This document shows positions 45,748 to 57,899 of a stretch of 64,000 nucleotides of DNA, piece after piece; position 1 is the stretch's first letter; the number at the start of each line of letters is the position of its first letter. Source of the DNA: Cyathus striatus (taxonomy: Eukaryota; Basidiomycota; Agaricomycetes; Agaricales; Nidulariaceae); the NCBI GenBank assembly GCA_025738555.1, contig JAOVFP010000022.1:682001-746000 (forward strand), given 5' to 3'. The notes below the pieces were generated by a model that saw only the letters and a list, made by a program, of their open reading frames with translations, ran no database searches and had not been told where the DNA came from. The position numbers and the translations under genes are program-made.

Positions 45748-47993
45748 TTACAAGCCAGGCTCCATTCTAAGACTCAACTCAACCGGAAGCTTCCCCTTTT
45801 TGAATACAAACATATCTTCGAGTTCCTTCTCCCAATTCAAGGTATCCCAGCCATCCTGGAACTTAAAATCGAGCTCACGAACGAGAGAAGCAACTACAAC
45901 ACGTAGCTCCAGCTGTGCCAGGAGCTTTCCAGCACAGTTCATAGGTCCGGTAGAGTACGGTATAAAGGCAGCCTGATTTGTCTCATAGGATGAATCCACT
46001 TTAATCCAGCGATCTGGGATAAAAGAGTCAGGATCTGGACTGAAGTAGCGCGGGTCGCGATGGATAGCGTAAGGAGGTATATTAACTGCAGTTCCATCTG
46101 GGATGAAGCTGATACACAAAAATTCGTTAAGCCCAGATCAAACGTGAAAGATGTGGAACATGAATACATTGGGCCTGCCAGTTTTCCTGAACGTTCGTCA
46201 ACAGAGCGTTGCACCCAAGTCGGTACAGGAGGATACAATCGCAATGCTTCATTTCTAGTGGAAGCGAATGTTAGATTATAACAAGTAAATGAATTATAAC
46301 TTACATGACACCGTTAAGAAGCGGCATTTCCGCAAGCTTCGACATATTCTCTGTCGGTCTGACGCCTTCTCTGCGTGGATAATACTCTTCGATCTCCGCT
46401 CTCAGTCTGCACACATAATCGGTAAAATGAATCTATACTAGTGATAGCGTCGTACCTATCATATATGTTGCGATGGGTGATAAGATTAAAAAATGCGTTA
46501 GAAAGCACAGTGGCAGTAGTATCTGATCCAGCGATTATAACCAACATCGCTTCAGCGCTGTAGTCTCCAAAGTGAAGCGGCTTCAACGAGTTCGATACCT
46601 CTCCCAACTATTGTAACTTTATCAGCCTTTAGGCTTGTGACGAAATTAGATATGTACTTGCCAAGTGCGAGCTCAGATCACGTCCAGAAGAACCACGCTC
46701 TATTCGTTTTCTGGACTGCTCCATTGCAAATGCACGGAGTTTTGCTGACTCCTTCCCTGCATTTGACAAGTTGAATAGGAGGGGCGCCGCCCATGGGATG
46801 TGTTGGCTATAAGACAGAACGCTGGGAACATGACATGTCGATATTGTAGTCATCAAAGATAATAAAAGATCTATTGTTCGTCTCACATAATTCCGTTCTC
46901 CATAAGCTTCCACAAATGTTCAATATCACCATCACGCATTAGCTCAAAGCCTCCTCCGAATCTACACAGAAAAACTAAGTGGTCCATTTCAACGAAATTA
47001 GGAAAAACGTACGCCATATCACCCATGAAATCATACCTGTAGACAAAAAACCCGTGGTGAGTTATTGAGATGAGCAACTAGTATAGTATCTTACGCGAAA
47101 AACGAAAGCAATTCTGCCAAATCGACAGATGTCTTCTCAGAGGCCTTAGCCTTTAACAAGTCTACAAGCTGGTTCACGCGCTTCTTCAGGATAGGCTGGT
47201 ACTCCCTGACGCTCGAAATACTCAATCCTTTGTTCCAGTACTTGCGCCTCTGAAGGTGTTCCGCAGTATTTCGGATTCCAATCAACGCATAATACTTGTT
47301 GCCCGTTACCCTACGTCCGTCCCAAACTATATGCAGAAACGCAGTGAACATCAGAGGGCATGGTATATAGCAACATCTCTAAAGATAACGTACTCGGTCC
47401 CTTACGCAAGCCATCTAGTCCGAGAACAGGTTGGACAGCATCTACTTCAGTGATAGACAGCTCATTCGGGCCTGTATAAACAACCATGTTGGCATCAGAA
47501 ATGAATGGAGAAAAACAGTCACCGAAGTTTCGTCACCTGTCCTAACAACTGATCCATACTTCCGGTGGAGACTGAGGATCGTGACATGCGCCTTTCCAGT
47601 GTATGTCTGATATATACCCCAGAATTTTGTACACTTCGCTAGGATAGGTCCCGGATATTTATAGAGTGGATGCAGCGGAGATAGACGGTATGCCAGAGTA
47701 GATGAAACTAGGGTAGCAAAGCAGACAGCATAAGCGACAAACAGAGCTTTGTACGAGTAGTATGGCCATAGAAAATAAGCTGGAAAAAGAGGAAAACCGA
47801 CTAAAAGACGCTCAAGGAGAGGTAGGTGTGTCTTTTCAAGCTTGTTGAATGCAAAATGAAGCGCCTGTTCAAAATCGATCTTATCAGATACATCATGATA
47901 GCGGACCATCAGAGATCTACACACCAAGCCGGTTAGTACAGACGGAAAAAGCATGGAAAAGGAGCCTTGGTCTTGTGAGATAAAGTTTTGCAT
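45748..47993 (-). CDS. Cytochrome P450 monooxygenase (multi-exon)
   Basis: This is a membrane-anchored heme monooxygenase. The chosen start is ATG at 47993 (MQNFISQDQGSFSM); a long hydrophobic N-terminus with several Leu/Phe/Tyr-rich segments follows (LLVGFPLFPAYFLWP, ALFVAYAVCFATLV), then LYKYPGPILAKCTKFW. Exons at 47537-47993, 47394-47471, 47095-47326, 47013-47036 and 46887-46961 join in frame; the remainder use further short introns. The I-helix is AGSDTTATVLSNAFF, the K-helix EALRLYPPVP, then PDRW and the heme-binding loop FIPYSTGPMNCAGK with the Cys ligand. Splicing across 46.1-46.17 kb restores GPIFIPDGTAVNIPPYAIHRDP. No stop or missing catalytic residue is seen. The border near 46.6 kb is ambiguous. 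It faces the peroxygenase and reductase pseudogene from the opposite strand. Confidence 0.88.
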
Positions 47994-49171
47994 GGTTTGG
48001 CAGACTGAATGGTGGATGGGGAACACGAATGAAATAGACGTCCGGTGAACCTCGGTGGACCCACAGTTACCGCTTACCGCTAATAGATCGCTGTGTGAGA
48101 AACCGGTCTGTATGCCACATGGAAGTTCTTACTTTAGATAACTTCCACGCCGTTGTAGAAGGACCTTGAGGGAAAAGAAGTAGCCGGAAGTTTTGAGTCT
48201 GCAAACACTTATAAGCAAAACCTCAGCTGCTTCCTAACGGATCATTCTCGCCGCCGCAAAAGTTAGACATATTGATAAGGAGCTACAGGCACTTACGTGT
48301 AACATATGTCAGTTTATCATGTCATTTCCCATACAACGTCATAGAAAGCAGCACTCATTTGGCAGTAAAACCTAATCACGGTCGATGCTGCCAACAGTGG
48401 TAGTACAAAATGGTTACAGTAATCACTAGTCACTGGTAACGAGGAGAGGGAGAGAGAGATGAAGGTCAAAAACATCCACGGCGGCAAGGTTGCAGTTGAA
48501 ATCCACACCTCGGACGGTACACTGAGTCACTGACAGCAAACTGGCAGTTGAATATTTTTGAACTCCGTTTCAATGTCAATGCACGTGTATTGTGCACTGC
48601 CACCAAACCAACCTTTTGCAAGCCTTTTGTGTTTTGTGGCTTGTGGCTTGTCCGAGTCGTTTGATTGTACACAGTACTCGGCGCCCGAGGCGAAGAACGT
48701 ACACTTAGTACGTTTGTCAACCTCACTGGGAGTTCTGGATAGAATATTGTTGAAGTCTTCACTGTTACGGGTTCAATGCGTAAGCACATTGTTACCATTC
48801 CTGCTTAGTTGCTTGGCACTTGTACTTGGACATATTTGCGTTTTTGCGACTGATAGCATATCTATCTGGAATGCTATATCTAAATTTTCACTCTGACTCA
48901 TAAGATACATGTGATCAACTGATAAATATATGTGAAGAGTCTCACTGAGAAGAGGGCAATTGAGGAATATCCATCAGAAAAATGACAATTAGGAACCCAT
49001 AGAGCATGTCTGAGCCACGCGCCACGGAAGATGAATATGTGAGAGAAGGGGCGAGGAAGTTAGTTTTATCAAGATTCACATACTATATAAGCCTATTCAA
49101 CACAGGCTTCGTAGCTCGGTGGCAGGTGAAACATAAACAGTCGCCATTACAAATCAACTAACCAACAATTC
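47994..49171. other. Intergenic, contains one copy of a dispersed repeat (48.3-48.56 kb)
   Basis: 48330-48545 resembles 53800-53995 (shared CATTTGGC(A/G)GTAA, GGTTACAGTAATCAC, GAAGGTC-AAA, GACGGTAC). No protein gene is supported between the P450 and the FAD monooxygenase stop. Confidence 0.5.
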
Positions 49172-50942
49172 TTAATGCATTGATAGCATCTCCAACGCCT
49201 TCTCAACCTCCTTATCAACAGGATACGGATCGCCCCAGTTAAATTTCTCATTGACGTCCACACTTAGCTTTTCATACAGTCTCGTCGATGTTTCTTCATC
49301 TGCGCCATTGATGTCTTCATACCCAGGTGCACGGAAACTGCCTACTCGAGCCATTTCTCGGGATTTCTGAAGAACCAAATTGGCGATGGGTCGGCGTGTG
49401 GTTGCATAAGCGTCAGTGACACGATGGATTGGGATGTCATTTTCCAAGGCCTTTAATAGGAGGCGAGCGAGCATGTATGCGTCCTGCGCGTGTTATACTA
49501 AGCACATTATTTTACGATTAATTGCAGACACATACCTCTACTGCTTGTCCAGCCCCAGCACCCAGGTTTGGGAACATTGCATGTGCCTATTTAAAGCAAT
49601 TATCACATCAACCGTTCAGCATAGGAGCTATAATAAAATTTAAACATACCGCATCGCCCAAAAGAGCTACCCGCCCAGCGGCATATTTCTGCAGGATATT
49701 GAGATACTGGACCGTCCATTTTGAGCAGTCGTCTAAGTTCTATATCTCATGCGATTAGATCTCATAGAGATTAACAAGAATAATAGCGACTGACACTCAA
49801 TAATCCCAGATATTCTTCAGACCAATCTTCAAAAAGGGAGAGAATATGTTCTTTAGTTACTGTCTCCGAACTGGGACCGTCGAAGGGGGTGCCATCCTTG
49901 CTAAAGTTGGTAACAGTTGCTGCCATATTAATGAATCGACCGTGCATAATAGGGAATGTTACTGAGTACTAAATAAAATAATTAGATAAATGTCAGGATT
50001 GATCAGCAACTAGAGATTACTTTTCCATCTCCCATGTACTTCAATAGTAAAGTCAATCGTTGGTTCACTCAAACATCAAAAATGCTTACCATCATTGGCT
50101 TAGAGAGTGATACATGGTTGGGGAATGCCTTTTTAACCTTCTCCGCGTCAATGAGACTGCGGTATATAACGGTGCCGCCCCAGATAGGATATATCGATTT
50201 CTTCTCATCGGGGAATCGTTTGTTAATGAGTTCAGCTCTAACATGCGACTTTATTCCGTCGGCGCCTATAAGTAAGTCACACATTTGTGGCTCTTGACTG
50301 TCGAAATTAAGAACGACGTTGTCGTCTGCTTCGTCATAGGACACAAGACGATGGCGAAGGTGAACCTTCACAGAAGGAGGTAGCACTTTCATCAAAGTGT
50401 GATGCACCTCGGCTCTATGAAAAAGAGCCGGCGATCCTAATAAAACTTCTGTAAGTCTCCAATCGTTATGTTAAAAATGACACAGCATTTACCATTCTGA
50501 TAGAACTCGAACATATCAATGTTTTTTGCTTGGTCACCTCTTGTAATAGCCCATACCAATGCTGTCATCATAAATATGAGGTTCATCATACTAATTTAAG
50601 ACTGATGCTTACATCGTTCGGCAACCGGTTTCTCTTGCAGGTGCTGTTCAAGCGCTTCAGAAACTCCAAGGCGTTGAAATAGCTCCCAAGAGCGCGGCCA
50701 GAATGCAATCCCTCCGCCGATCTCTTTAATTTCTTTGGTTTTCTCGTAAACGTCGATCTTGACCGCCTCATCAGGAATGACTTTGGCCAGAGCAAGTGCA
50801 AACGTCAGACCGCCAATGCCCGCCCCGCTGTATATATCTGTTAGCATCATATCCAAGCATGGTCAGTGCACTAGAGAACGTACATGATTGCAACGTGGAG
50901 TGGCTTGGTAGTGTCAAAGCTAGATGTTTCAGTGACGACCAT
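49172..50942 (-). CDS. FAD-dependent monooxygenase, salicylate-hydroxylase-like
   Basis: Exon 1 starts at ATG 50942 (MVVTETSSFDTTKPLHVAII). A 56-nt intron (50828-50883) splices to GAGIGGLTFALALA, giving the FAD-binding GxGxxG at residues 21-26. IDVYEKTKEIKEIGGGIAFWPRSWELFQRLG follows, then HRLVSYDEADDNVV, LLIGADGIKSHVRAEL (the DG motif) and IYPIWGGTVIYRSLI. Later exons give HGRFINMAA, GRVALLGDA joined to AHAMFPNLGAGAGQAVED (the second FAD motif GD), then DAYMLARLLLKAL and a C-terminus ending EMLSMH. Order and spacing match group A flavoprotein hydroxylases, which use NAD(P)H and O2 to hydroxylate an aromatic substrate. No disabling lesion was seen. The actual substrate is unknown. Confidence 0.88.
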
Positions 50943-53283
50943 TTCTTGTTCTACTGTGGTGAAGCTGAAAGAGTATTCTGTGTTACTGGTGGATACTTCT
51001 CATCTGACTTGAATGCATGAGTTTATATACCTTTTCATTGAGAAAATATATTAAACCTGAAGGCACCTACATTACCCATTCTTGTGTTATAAAACAATCA
51101 CTAATCCAATTCATAAACACGCTTATTTGAAGTTATCGCCATTTTAACACTCGGTCCGCGTTACAACCGTAAGGTTCCTTCGAAGTTTTAAATTTACTGG
51201 TATCAGGTGGAAGATACTCATATGGTCAGCGGTTGCATCGGACAAATTATAGCCGTCTTACGGGAGTACCTCGAGAATCGTGGGCCAGAAAAACGATTGT
51301 AATGGAAGTTTGGTATGTCAAGCTACGCGTCCCCAAATAGCCAATGTCGATTAAACCTTCAGTTCTACCAGAAAAACAAGGTTTCAATGTGAATACATGG
51401 ATCCCGGGGTTCAAAAGTTGTCGCCAACACACCCTTTCAATGATCCTAACGTCTAGTACCACAACAAGTTTAAAGCTATCACTTTGTAATTTCCTCCTAT
51501 ATTGACAAGTTCAGTCAATATAAATAGAACTCTTAGTAAAAACATCGACTCACAAATAAAGAATTTATCGTCATTGCCGTGACAAAGGAGGCTTCAGACA
51601 CAGGGATTCCGTTCCACACCGCCGGATATGGAATGACAAAGGTCGAAGCAAGATATGTAATAATATTAAAAATATCATGGAATAAGTATTACAACTGTAG
51701 GTAGCAGCAGATAAAGGACACGTAATTGGGTTGAGAACCAGTTAAACCAACTGAGAACTTCCCCAGAGCTGGCGAGGGAAAGTGCGGAGGCACTAGCAGC
51801 CATTGAAAACTCATGCGTACGATGTTCATCAAGAGGTGAAAGATCCTCCGATCTTGGACACAACTTGGACACCTCTTCATGCCACGCGAGCGAGACAGTG
51901 GCTGCATCGGCAGTCAAAGACGCAAGCGAATACCACTCCGGCACACGAATCCTCTCGTCCGAAGTGCTGAATATGAGAATACCTAGTACTGTATTAAGTA
52001 CCAAGTATTTAGTACTTATAAGTTATCAATTATCTACTTTACACAATACATAGAACATGTGCACGTACTAAGCATTATTCAAGTAAATTGGGGGGGTGTG
52101 GCAAGGGATATAGATAATAAATTCTTGTTAAGCGGTCTATGTTCAATGTATTTGTATTCCGACATGTGATCCTGTTGCCGAGTGAAGATAACATGTTAGC
52201 ATGAACCAAGTTTTACAGTTCTGATAAAACTAATAGTTATATACAACTTATTTATGTATGTACCAGTACTTTCATGCGTGCGTGTTTTCAATTTCCAGCC
52301 AATAATATGTATTGGCATGTATGATGTATAGAGTGCGCCTATTTATTGACGCAGGCTAGCATGTCCTACAAGTGGCTGTTACACCTTTAATTTGTTTATT
52401 GTCGCTGCACCCATATAGATAACTAAGTACAGACAGGTATTAGTGATATTCATATCACTACTACTTCTGTACTTTTATGTTTGAAATTTCCAGACAAGCA
52501 TGATATGATACACTTGCTCGTCAATGCTCGTACCGGCTGTTGTAACTGTTGTGCTCATCTCATGCTTTATCAATGGCTAACCTGCAGAACACCAGTAAGC
52601 ATACAGGACATATTTCTTACTCGGAAGGTGCACTAGCCAGAAACTAGCCGACAGTTTCGCGCATGCCGTCCTGCCGAACATGGCACTGAACCTATTCTGT
52701 AGACCCCCCCCTCACTAGCTGACATCATAGACGTCCGGGATCGGAGGATCTGTCACCTCTTGATGTTCACCCCAAGTTGGGGGTGCCTGTGCAGGAATAA
52801 GTTCATTCGCATGCCAACTTTCGTATACGGTCGTCGGTTACGCGCTACCGTCCTACGGATAAGGATCATGGAGGATATGAGCGTTTGGACCCCCCACCTC
52901 CACCCTCGGTGTTGCTAGTAGAGAGGAATGCTACCAGAACCCAATACGAAGAAGCATGGAAGACGGCGACTCCAGGCTACCGAATGCATCAGAAATATGC
53001 GTCTAATTGCACAATAAAGCGGACAGTTAGATTTATTTTTCCTTATTCCCGCCATTGTATCCGATACAGTTACTGTCTGCCTACTTTTTTTTTAGGTTGT
53101 CAAGGCAAGTAAGAGAACATAAGGAGATGTCTCTATTCAAAAGCGAGTACTACTCACTTTAACTGCCAACAACATCATTACAAGTTGTACCATTGTTCTT
53201 GAACTTAATCTGACATACACGTTATTCGTGGCTGCTTAGGTTCCTTAAATCTTGCGGACTCCTTAGTCTTGTCAGGGTCATCT
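50943..53283. other. Intergenic, no gene supported
   Basis: A 109-codon minus-strand frame at 51675-52004 (containing DERIRVPEWYSLASLTADAA) is the only one with a somewhat protein-like composition; no domain or splice partner was found. The rest is AT-rich with short poly(C) and poly(T) tracts. Confidence 0.35.
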
Positions 53284-53358
53284 TGCACGTAGCTCTATCA
53301 ACCGGGCCATAAGTACACTGTTGAAACCCGAGAGCACTTTCGAAACAAGCCGCTGCTA
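53284..53358 (+). pseudogene. Initiator-tRNA-Met relic
   Basis: CCGGGCCATAAG, then ACCCGAGAGCACTTTCGAAACAAG and CCGCTGCTA resemble the anticodon arm, T arm and 3' acceptor strand of the three initiator genes in this window. The 5' acceptor strand and D arm cannot be recognised and the T stem no longer pairs. It lies 100 bp upstream of an intact copy. Confidence 0.45.
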
Positions 53359-53456
53359 CTTATTATGTAGAATATTGGTAGATGTATACATTTTTAGCCA
53401 CATGTATATGTATTCAATAACTAATGATATGTACGTCGCTTCAAACTTTCCGCATA

Positions 53457-53548
53457 AGCAGCATGGCGCAGTGGTAGCGCGCGGGGCCCATATTTTCGGC
53501 TTATGTTCATTAACCCCGAGGTCATTTGATCGAAACAAGTTGCTGCTA
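53457..53548 (+). tRNA. tRNA-Met initiator (CAU), with 20-nt intron
   Basis: It has the same mature sequence as the copy at 43144 except for one T-stem change that leaves a U-G pair (ATTTG/CAAGT). The intron at 53493-53512 is unrelated in sequence to that of the first copy. The T loop is ATCGAAA and the acceptor stem is fully paired. Confidence 0.87.
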
Positions 53549-53689
53549 TACGTGACACACTCTATGGAAAATACGTTGAACTTTTTCAGGATGACATGGT
53601 TTTTCTTTTAGAATTTATCACTACAAAACATCCTGCCTCAAGATGTCAAATTCGTAAGTGCTTCCATCTTTACTATTAATACTACGAGA

Positions 53690-54020
53690 GAAACGTCTGT
53701 ATCTACCCCACGTCAACATGTTCTCCGTCGACAACGTCCAATAGCAGCCTGACGCCATTCCGCTCCTACCACATGCGATTCGTCAAATATAAATTTCTCA
53801 GATAACGACATTGAATGTAGTATCCATTTGGCGGTAAGTTATGGTCACAGTTAGACCAACCGAAACGGTTACAGTAATCACAAGTAACGCACTGTGTGAG
53901 AGCTGAGAAAGGTGAAGGTCCAAAATACCCTCGACGGCATGGTTGCGGGCGAATTCGTACCGCAGACGGTACAGCTGCAACTGGAAGTCCTATCCGACTC
54001 ATGGTTAGGTACTTGGTCTA
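53690..54020. repeat. Duplicated segment downstream of tRNA-Met, shared with 54.58-54.70 kb and 48.3 kb
   Basis: Around 53705-53800 the sequence CCACGTCAACATGTTCTC followed by CTGACGCCATTCCGCTCC matches 54598-54690. The following part (53800-53995) matches 48330-48545. The initiator tRNA genes are thus carried on dispersed duplicated blocks. Confidence 0.6.
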
Positions 54021-54367
54021 TCTCATCTCAATATTACTTACACTCATTTACTCAGCCAAGCGAGTCTCGCTCAAACACTGCACTGAAAAAATGTACTTTC
54101 TGTTCTCCTACAATGAAAAATTGGAGCAATAAGTCAACAATAAGTTTGTAACAAGATTCTTATGTACTTACGAACATTTGGTCATAAGCTACTAGCCACT
54201 AGCCACTTACAGCGATATTTACTAACAATTCAAGTGATATTAGCTCAAAAATAGTGTACAGGGAATTGAAGTTCTTCACCCGCGTACTTCTAGAGAGAAG
54301 AACAATGTTTATTTATATGTTTGTATAGCGTCTATACAAATAGGCACATCGTTGAATTCGTGATGTA

Positions 54368-54464
54368 AGCAGCATGGCGCAGTGGTAGCGCGCAGGGCCC
54401 ATATTTCGTTGATCGATTGCTCTTTGTCACCCCGAGGTCACTTGATCGAAACAAGTTGCTGCTA
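54368..54464 (+). tRNA. tRNA-Met initiator (CAU), with 25-nt intron and one anticodon-stem mismatch
   Basis: The acceptor, D and T arms equal those of the copy at 43144. The anticodon stem reads CAGGG against CCCCG, so the second pair becomes A-C; this could weaken function. The intron at 54404-54428 differs in sequence from the other two. Confidence 0.8.
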
Positions 54465-55016
54465 ATCCCCACTAGCTGGTTTATATTTTGCCTCAAGAGT
54501 GGCTCCCCGTCAAGCCAGAGTTGCATCTCCTTTAACTCCTTATCAATTTTTTTCCTATTTTTACCACTGATACTACGAGAGAAATATCTGTGTCTACGCC
54601 ACGTCAACATGTTCTCTGTTGACAGCGTCCAATGACAGCCTGACGCCATTCCGCTCCTACCACACGCGATTTGTCAAAGATAATGCTGCTACGGGATAGG
54701 TCGAAGATCCATTTAGTCTTATCGCTGAGGAGCTGCTCGGGGCTTTGAATCTCCTTGTATATCTAACCATACCAATAACAACATATCCAAACTGATACAT
54801 TTCCTCATCCATGAAACTCCAACCGGTAACCACTAAAATTCCAACCAAAGCTACAGATACAGTATATACATCGTAAAAAAATCATTCTATCAACAGTGAG
54901 GTGTCCTATCCTATCCAATTCCATCCCGTCCATGTCATGTATGTATGTTATGTTATGTCGATTACCCCGTACCGGTATCTTGAAAAAATGATTTTAAAAA
55001 AAGATCGTTGCAGGTC

Positions 55017-55270
55017 ATGTCAAACGCGCCACCTCTACGCGAGTATGACGTCACCCCCCTCTCCCTCTACCCTTCCCCACCTTCAGCAGCCCGCTACCCG
55101 AGCCTACTTCTCGCTCCGCGGCAAAGGCTCAATCCCACCATGCTCCACATCATCACCCACGAACCCCGGCTCACGGGGCTCAGTGCCATACCGCTCATCA
55201 TGCTCAACCGAAATGAACATTACAACAGTGCTGTAGTAAACCGATTCGTCAGTACACTTTCGAACACGGT
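55017..55270 (+). CDS. Possible first exon of an unknown gene
   Basis: An ATG at 55017 opens a frame MSNAPPLREYDVTPLSLYP, then RYPSLLLAPRQRLNPTMLHI and LSAIPLIMLNRNEHY, running into a consensus-like donor GTGAGG near 55270. It is proline-rich and protein-like but no downstream exon is certain. Short plus-strand segments with the recurring motif DTFNKT at 55.47, 55.64 and 55.79 kb could be later exons. The opposite strand is also partly open, so the strand is not settled. Confidence 0.3.
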
Positions 55271-55374
55271 GAGGGAAAGAAATAAAAGACGAAAGAAATG
55301 GAGAATAGAGCGATGTAAAATAAAGAGCACGCAAAAGTACATAGTCAAAAGTTCTGTTAACACCATTATCGTAG

Positions 55375-55830
55375 TCAGCCGCTCGGAGGAAGGATCGATC
55401 TTGACCCCGCTGATACTGCAAATACGCAGTACACCTCTGAGAAACGACCGCTGCTAGAGCAGCGGGATACATTCAACAAAACGAACAGAATGAACAAATC
55501 AAGACAAAAGACTGGTACATGAGTCAAAAAGTTGATGGCAGATTTCGAAGTGCGGTCAGCCGACTCGGAGGAGGGATCGATCTTGACCCTGCTGATACTG
55601 CATACCCAGCACACCTCTCAGCAAACGACCGCTACCAACACATTCAACAAAATCGAAAAAATAAAGAACGACGTCAAATCGTAGAAGAGTTATGAACGAC
55701 GACGATGCAGTCGCAACACGAAGGATGATCATCGTGACCCACTGATACTACGCACGTGCGATTGGTACCACTTCAGCAGCAGGACACATTTAACAAAACC
55801 GAAAATCTGAGTATGACCATCGACGACTGC
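55375..55830. repeat. About 160-180 bp repeat, three diverged tandem copies
   Basis: Each copy contains a GGATCGATCTTGACC-like segment, then CTGATACTGC and a CAG, then ACGACCGCT and ACATTCAACAAAA. Starts are near 55380, 55557 and 55715. The CTGATACT...CAG arrangement resembles an intron branch point and acceptor. Confidence 0.6.
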
Positions 55831-56409
55831 ACCGATTTCGATAACGTAGACGATCTTAGGACGTCGCCCGAGTCGGACCACGCCTCGCCTCGCGCACGGA
55901 ACGAATCTGATCCGCTGATGCACTATACACTCCTCAAGAGCAAGGAACGCGATCGCCACCCCCATCCAGCGCACAAACATCAAATAAGAAACAAGTGAAC
56001 AGGCTAATATCGCGACACGGAACGGAGCTCGGAGTGTATTCCTGATGAGACAATTCCACTTCTCGATCAAGGTCGAGGTACCTCCCATAGTGAGCTGTAC
56101 CAGGAAGGAGGGAGAGTACAGTGAACTGCTCCGAGCGGCTCTCGCGAGCTTTTGTGCGAGTTAAGGGGGAAAGTGCAGGAGGGGACGGGGAGCAACGAGG
56201 AACAGGAAGATGCATGGCATGCTCGTTACGACATCCACAACCTCACACACACACAAAAGAGAAGCGAAGCAAGCAAGCCATCCAACCACCAGCCCAGCTT
56301 GAACCTGACAAAAACTTTCCCAACCCGAAGCCCGCAATCATAACGCAAACGCAGAACCGAACCAAAAACCAAAACCAAGCAGCGAAAAGCGAAAAGCGAG
56401 AGTAAAAAG

Positions 56410-57615
56410 TAAAAAGGCTCACCTAGCCACAGTGAACACAAACGAAATCCATAAAAAGACAACGTAAACGACATTAGGTGCCCACGAGCGATATCCTATC
56501 AAAAAGTGCGTTAGCTTCATGTATGTAACATCAATACGACATCACCGCGGGAGAAGGCAGCGTGGGGGAAGCAGGGGCTGGGGAAACGTAGCCGAGGAAA
56601 AGCAAGGTAGAGTGTGATTGGAGGTGTAAGATGTAAGGTGTAAGGTGTAAGGAGCGGGAGCAGGGACAAGTAGAGGTACGAAGTAGTACGAAGCACGAAA
56701 AACAATGAGCAAGAAGCAGCGTGACGGAATCATAGAGAAAGTATGATGAAGCGTAGAGGTACGAAGCTCTAATATGCAATAAGAAGCACCGTGAAAGAAG
56801 AACGGTGGGGGGAGGAAGGGGAAAGGGGAGAAGGAGCAGGAGAAGAAGAGGAAGGAGAAGAGGAAGAGGAAGAAAAGAGTTAACGCACTCAGGGGAGGGC
56901 GGAAATAGATGTTCAGAAGCTGTTGTTTTTGTGCTTCGCTCACTCCTGATACTGTCGCTTCGTGAGTGGCAACGACGACCTATCACCATTACCATTCATC
57001 ATCAGCATGAGTATCAGAGTATCATACATCTTGCGAAGCAAAGCAAGGGTCCCCCAGACCCCTACTCGCAAAACAAGATAAACTCACTGTACTCAAAATA
57101 CAAGCAACGGCCATCCCAATAGTAATGATCACCGCAAAAGCCTTCTTCGTTACTCTCCACCATTGTGCGTATCTCCTGGTCGGCCAGAACAGAAGGAAGA
57201 AAAACTCTGCGCCAAAGAACGTAGCTAAGAAGGCGCAGAATACGATAGTGATGTCGTACGCTGCTATGATGTCGTTGTTGTGCTCCATCGCCAGCCCGCC
57301 GGAGGCTTGGAATAAGTGCGTTTGGTGGTGGTTGTATTTTGATAGTGAGGATGTCGCTACGCTCTGTTATGTATGTCAGTGAGTGGTGGGTGGGAGGAGG
57401 AGGGGGCGTACCTCCGCAATTAACCCGATGATCATGGCTAGTTGGTATAGGACTATTCAATGACGTTAGTTCATATCCTAAGATATGAAATGGCAAAGAA
57501 GAAAAGACGCACCGAACCGCTCCTTCCTCAAATGCCAACGAGGATCGAACATCCTCTTATGACGAAACGCGCCCCAGCTCATCTGCGATAGATCAAAACC
57601 CCATATTATCGTCAT
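56410..57615 (-). CDS. Multi-exon polytopic membrane protein of unknown function (3' end not resolved)
   Basis: The start is ATG at 57615 (MTIIWGFDLSQ...). The reading continues as WGAFRHKRMFDPRWHLRKER, splices to LYQLAMIIGLIAE (57.4 kb), then to SVATSSLSKYNHHQ and the large exon with IVFCAFLATFFGAEFFFLLFW and FAVIITIGMAVACILST (57.07-57.37 kb). Further short exons give VVVATHEATVSG (56.94-56.98 kb) and YRSWAPNVVYVVFLWISFVFTV (56.41-56.48 kb). At least four hydrophobic membrane segments are present. The intron at 56.5-56.93 kb is unusually long and mostly pyrimidine-rich on the coding strand. The exon join there is not in clean phase, so a small exon may be missed. The frame further on (LDREVELSHQEY at about 56.05 kb) may be its cytoplasmic tail. 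The family is not recognised. Confidence 0.6.
56535..56890. repeat. Low-complexity purine-rich tract (plus strand)
   Basis: It contains GTGTAAGGTGTAAGGTGTAAGG and a GAAGGAGAAGAGGAAGAGGAAG run. It lies inside the long intron of the membrane-protein gene and gives Leu/Pro/Phe-rich frames on the other strand, which are artefacts. Confidence 0.65.
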
Positions 57616-57899
57616 TCTCAGGTATATATCGTATCCTCAAAAGGTACTCCAAAAGTCACAGAGAAAAGCGTAGTAGGAAGGAAGCAGAGGGGAGGGGGGG
57701 GGGGGAGAATGTTCGAATGACAAAACCGAAGGGAGATTGAAAGGGGGAAGATATACCGCCCTCCGAAAGTGGAATAGGTGATATCCCATGGAGCGTGTGT
57801 CGTTTATAACTTTGACGGATGACGCTGCCACGGTGCGCAGGATGTGTGTGAAGTGAAATCATACCGTGGAGTCAGTTGGCGTGCAGCGTGTTTGGGTTG

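Noticed and set aside
51675..52004. 109-codon minus-strand frame
   Set aside because: Protein-like in parts but without a start context, domain or splice partner; support is too weak to call.
56531..56995. Long minus-strand Leu/Pro/Phe-rich frames
   Set aside because: They are low-complexity sequence inside the putative long intron of the membrane-protein gene.
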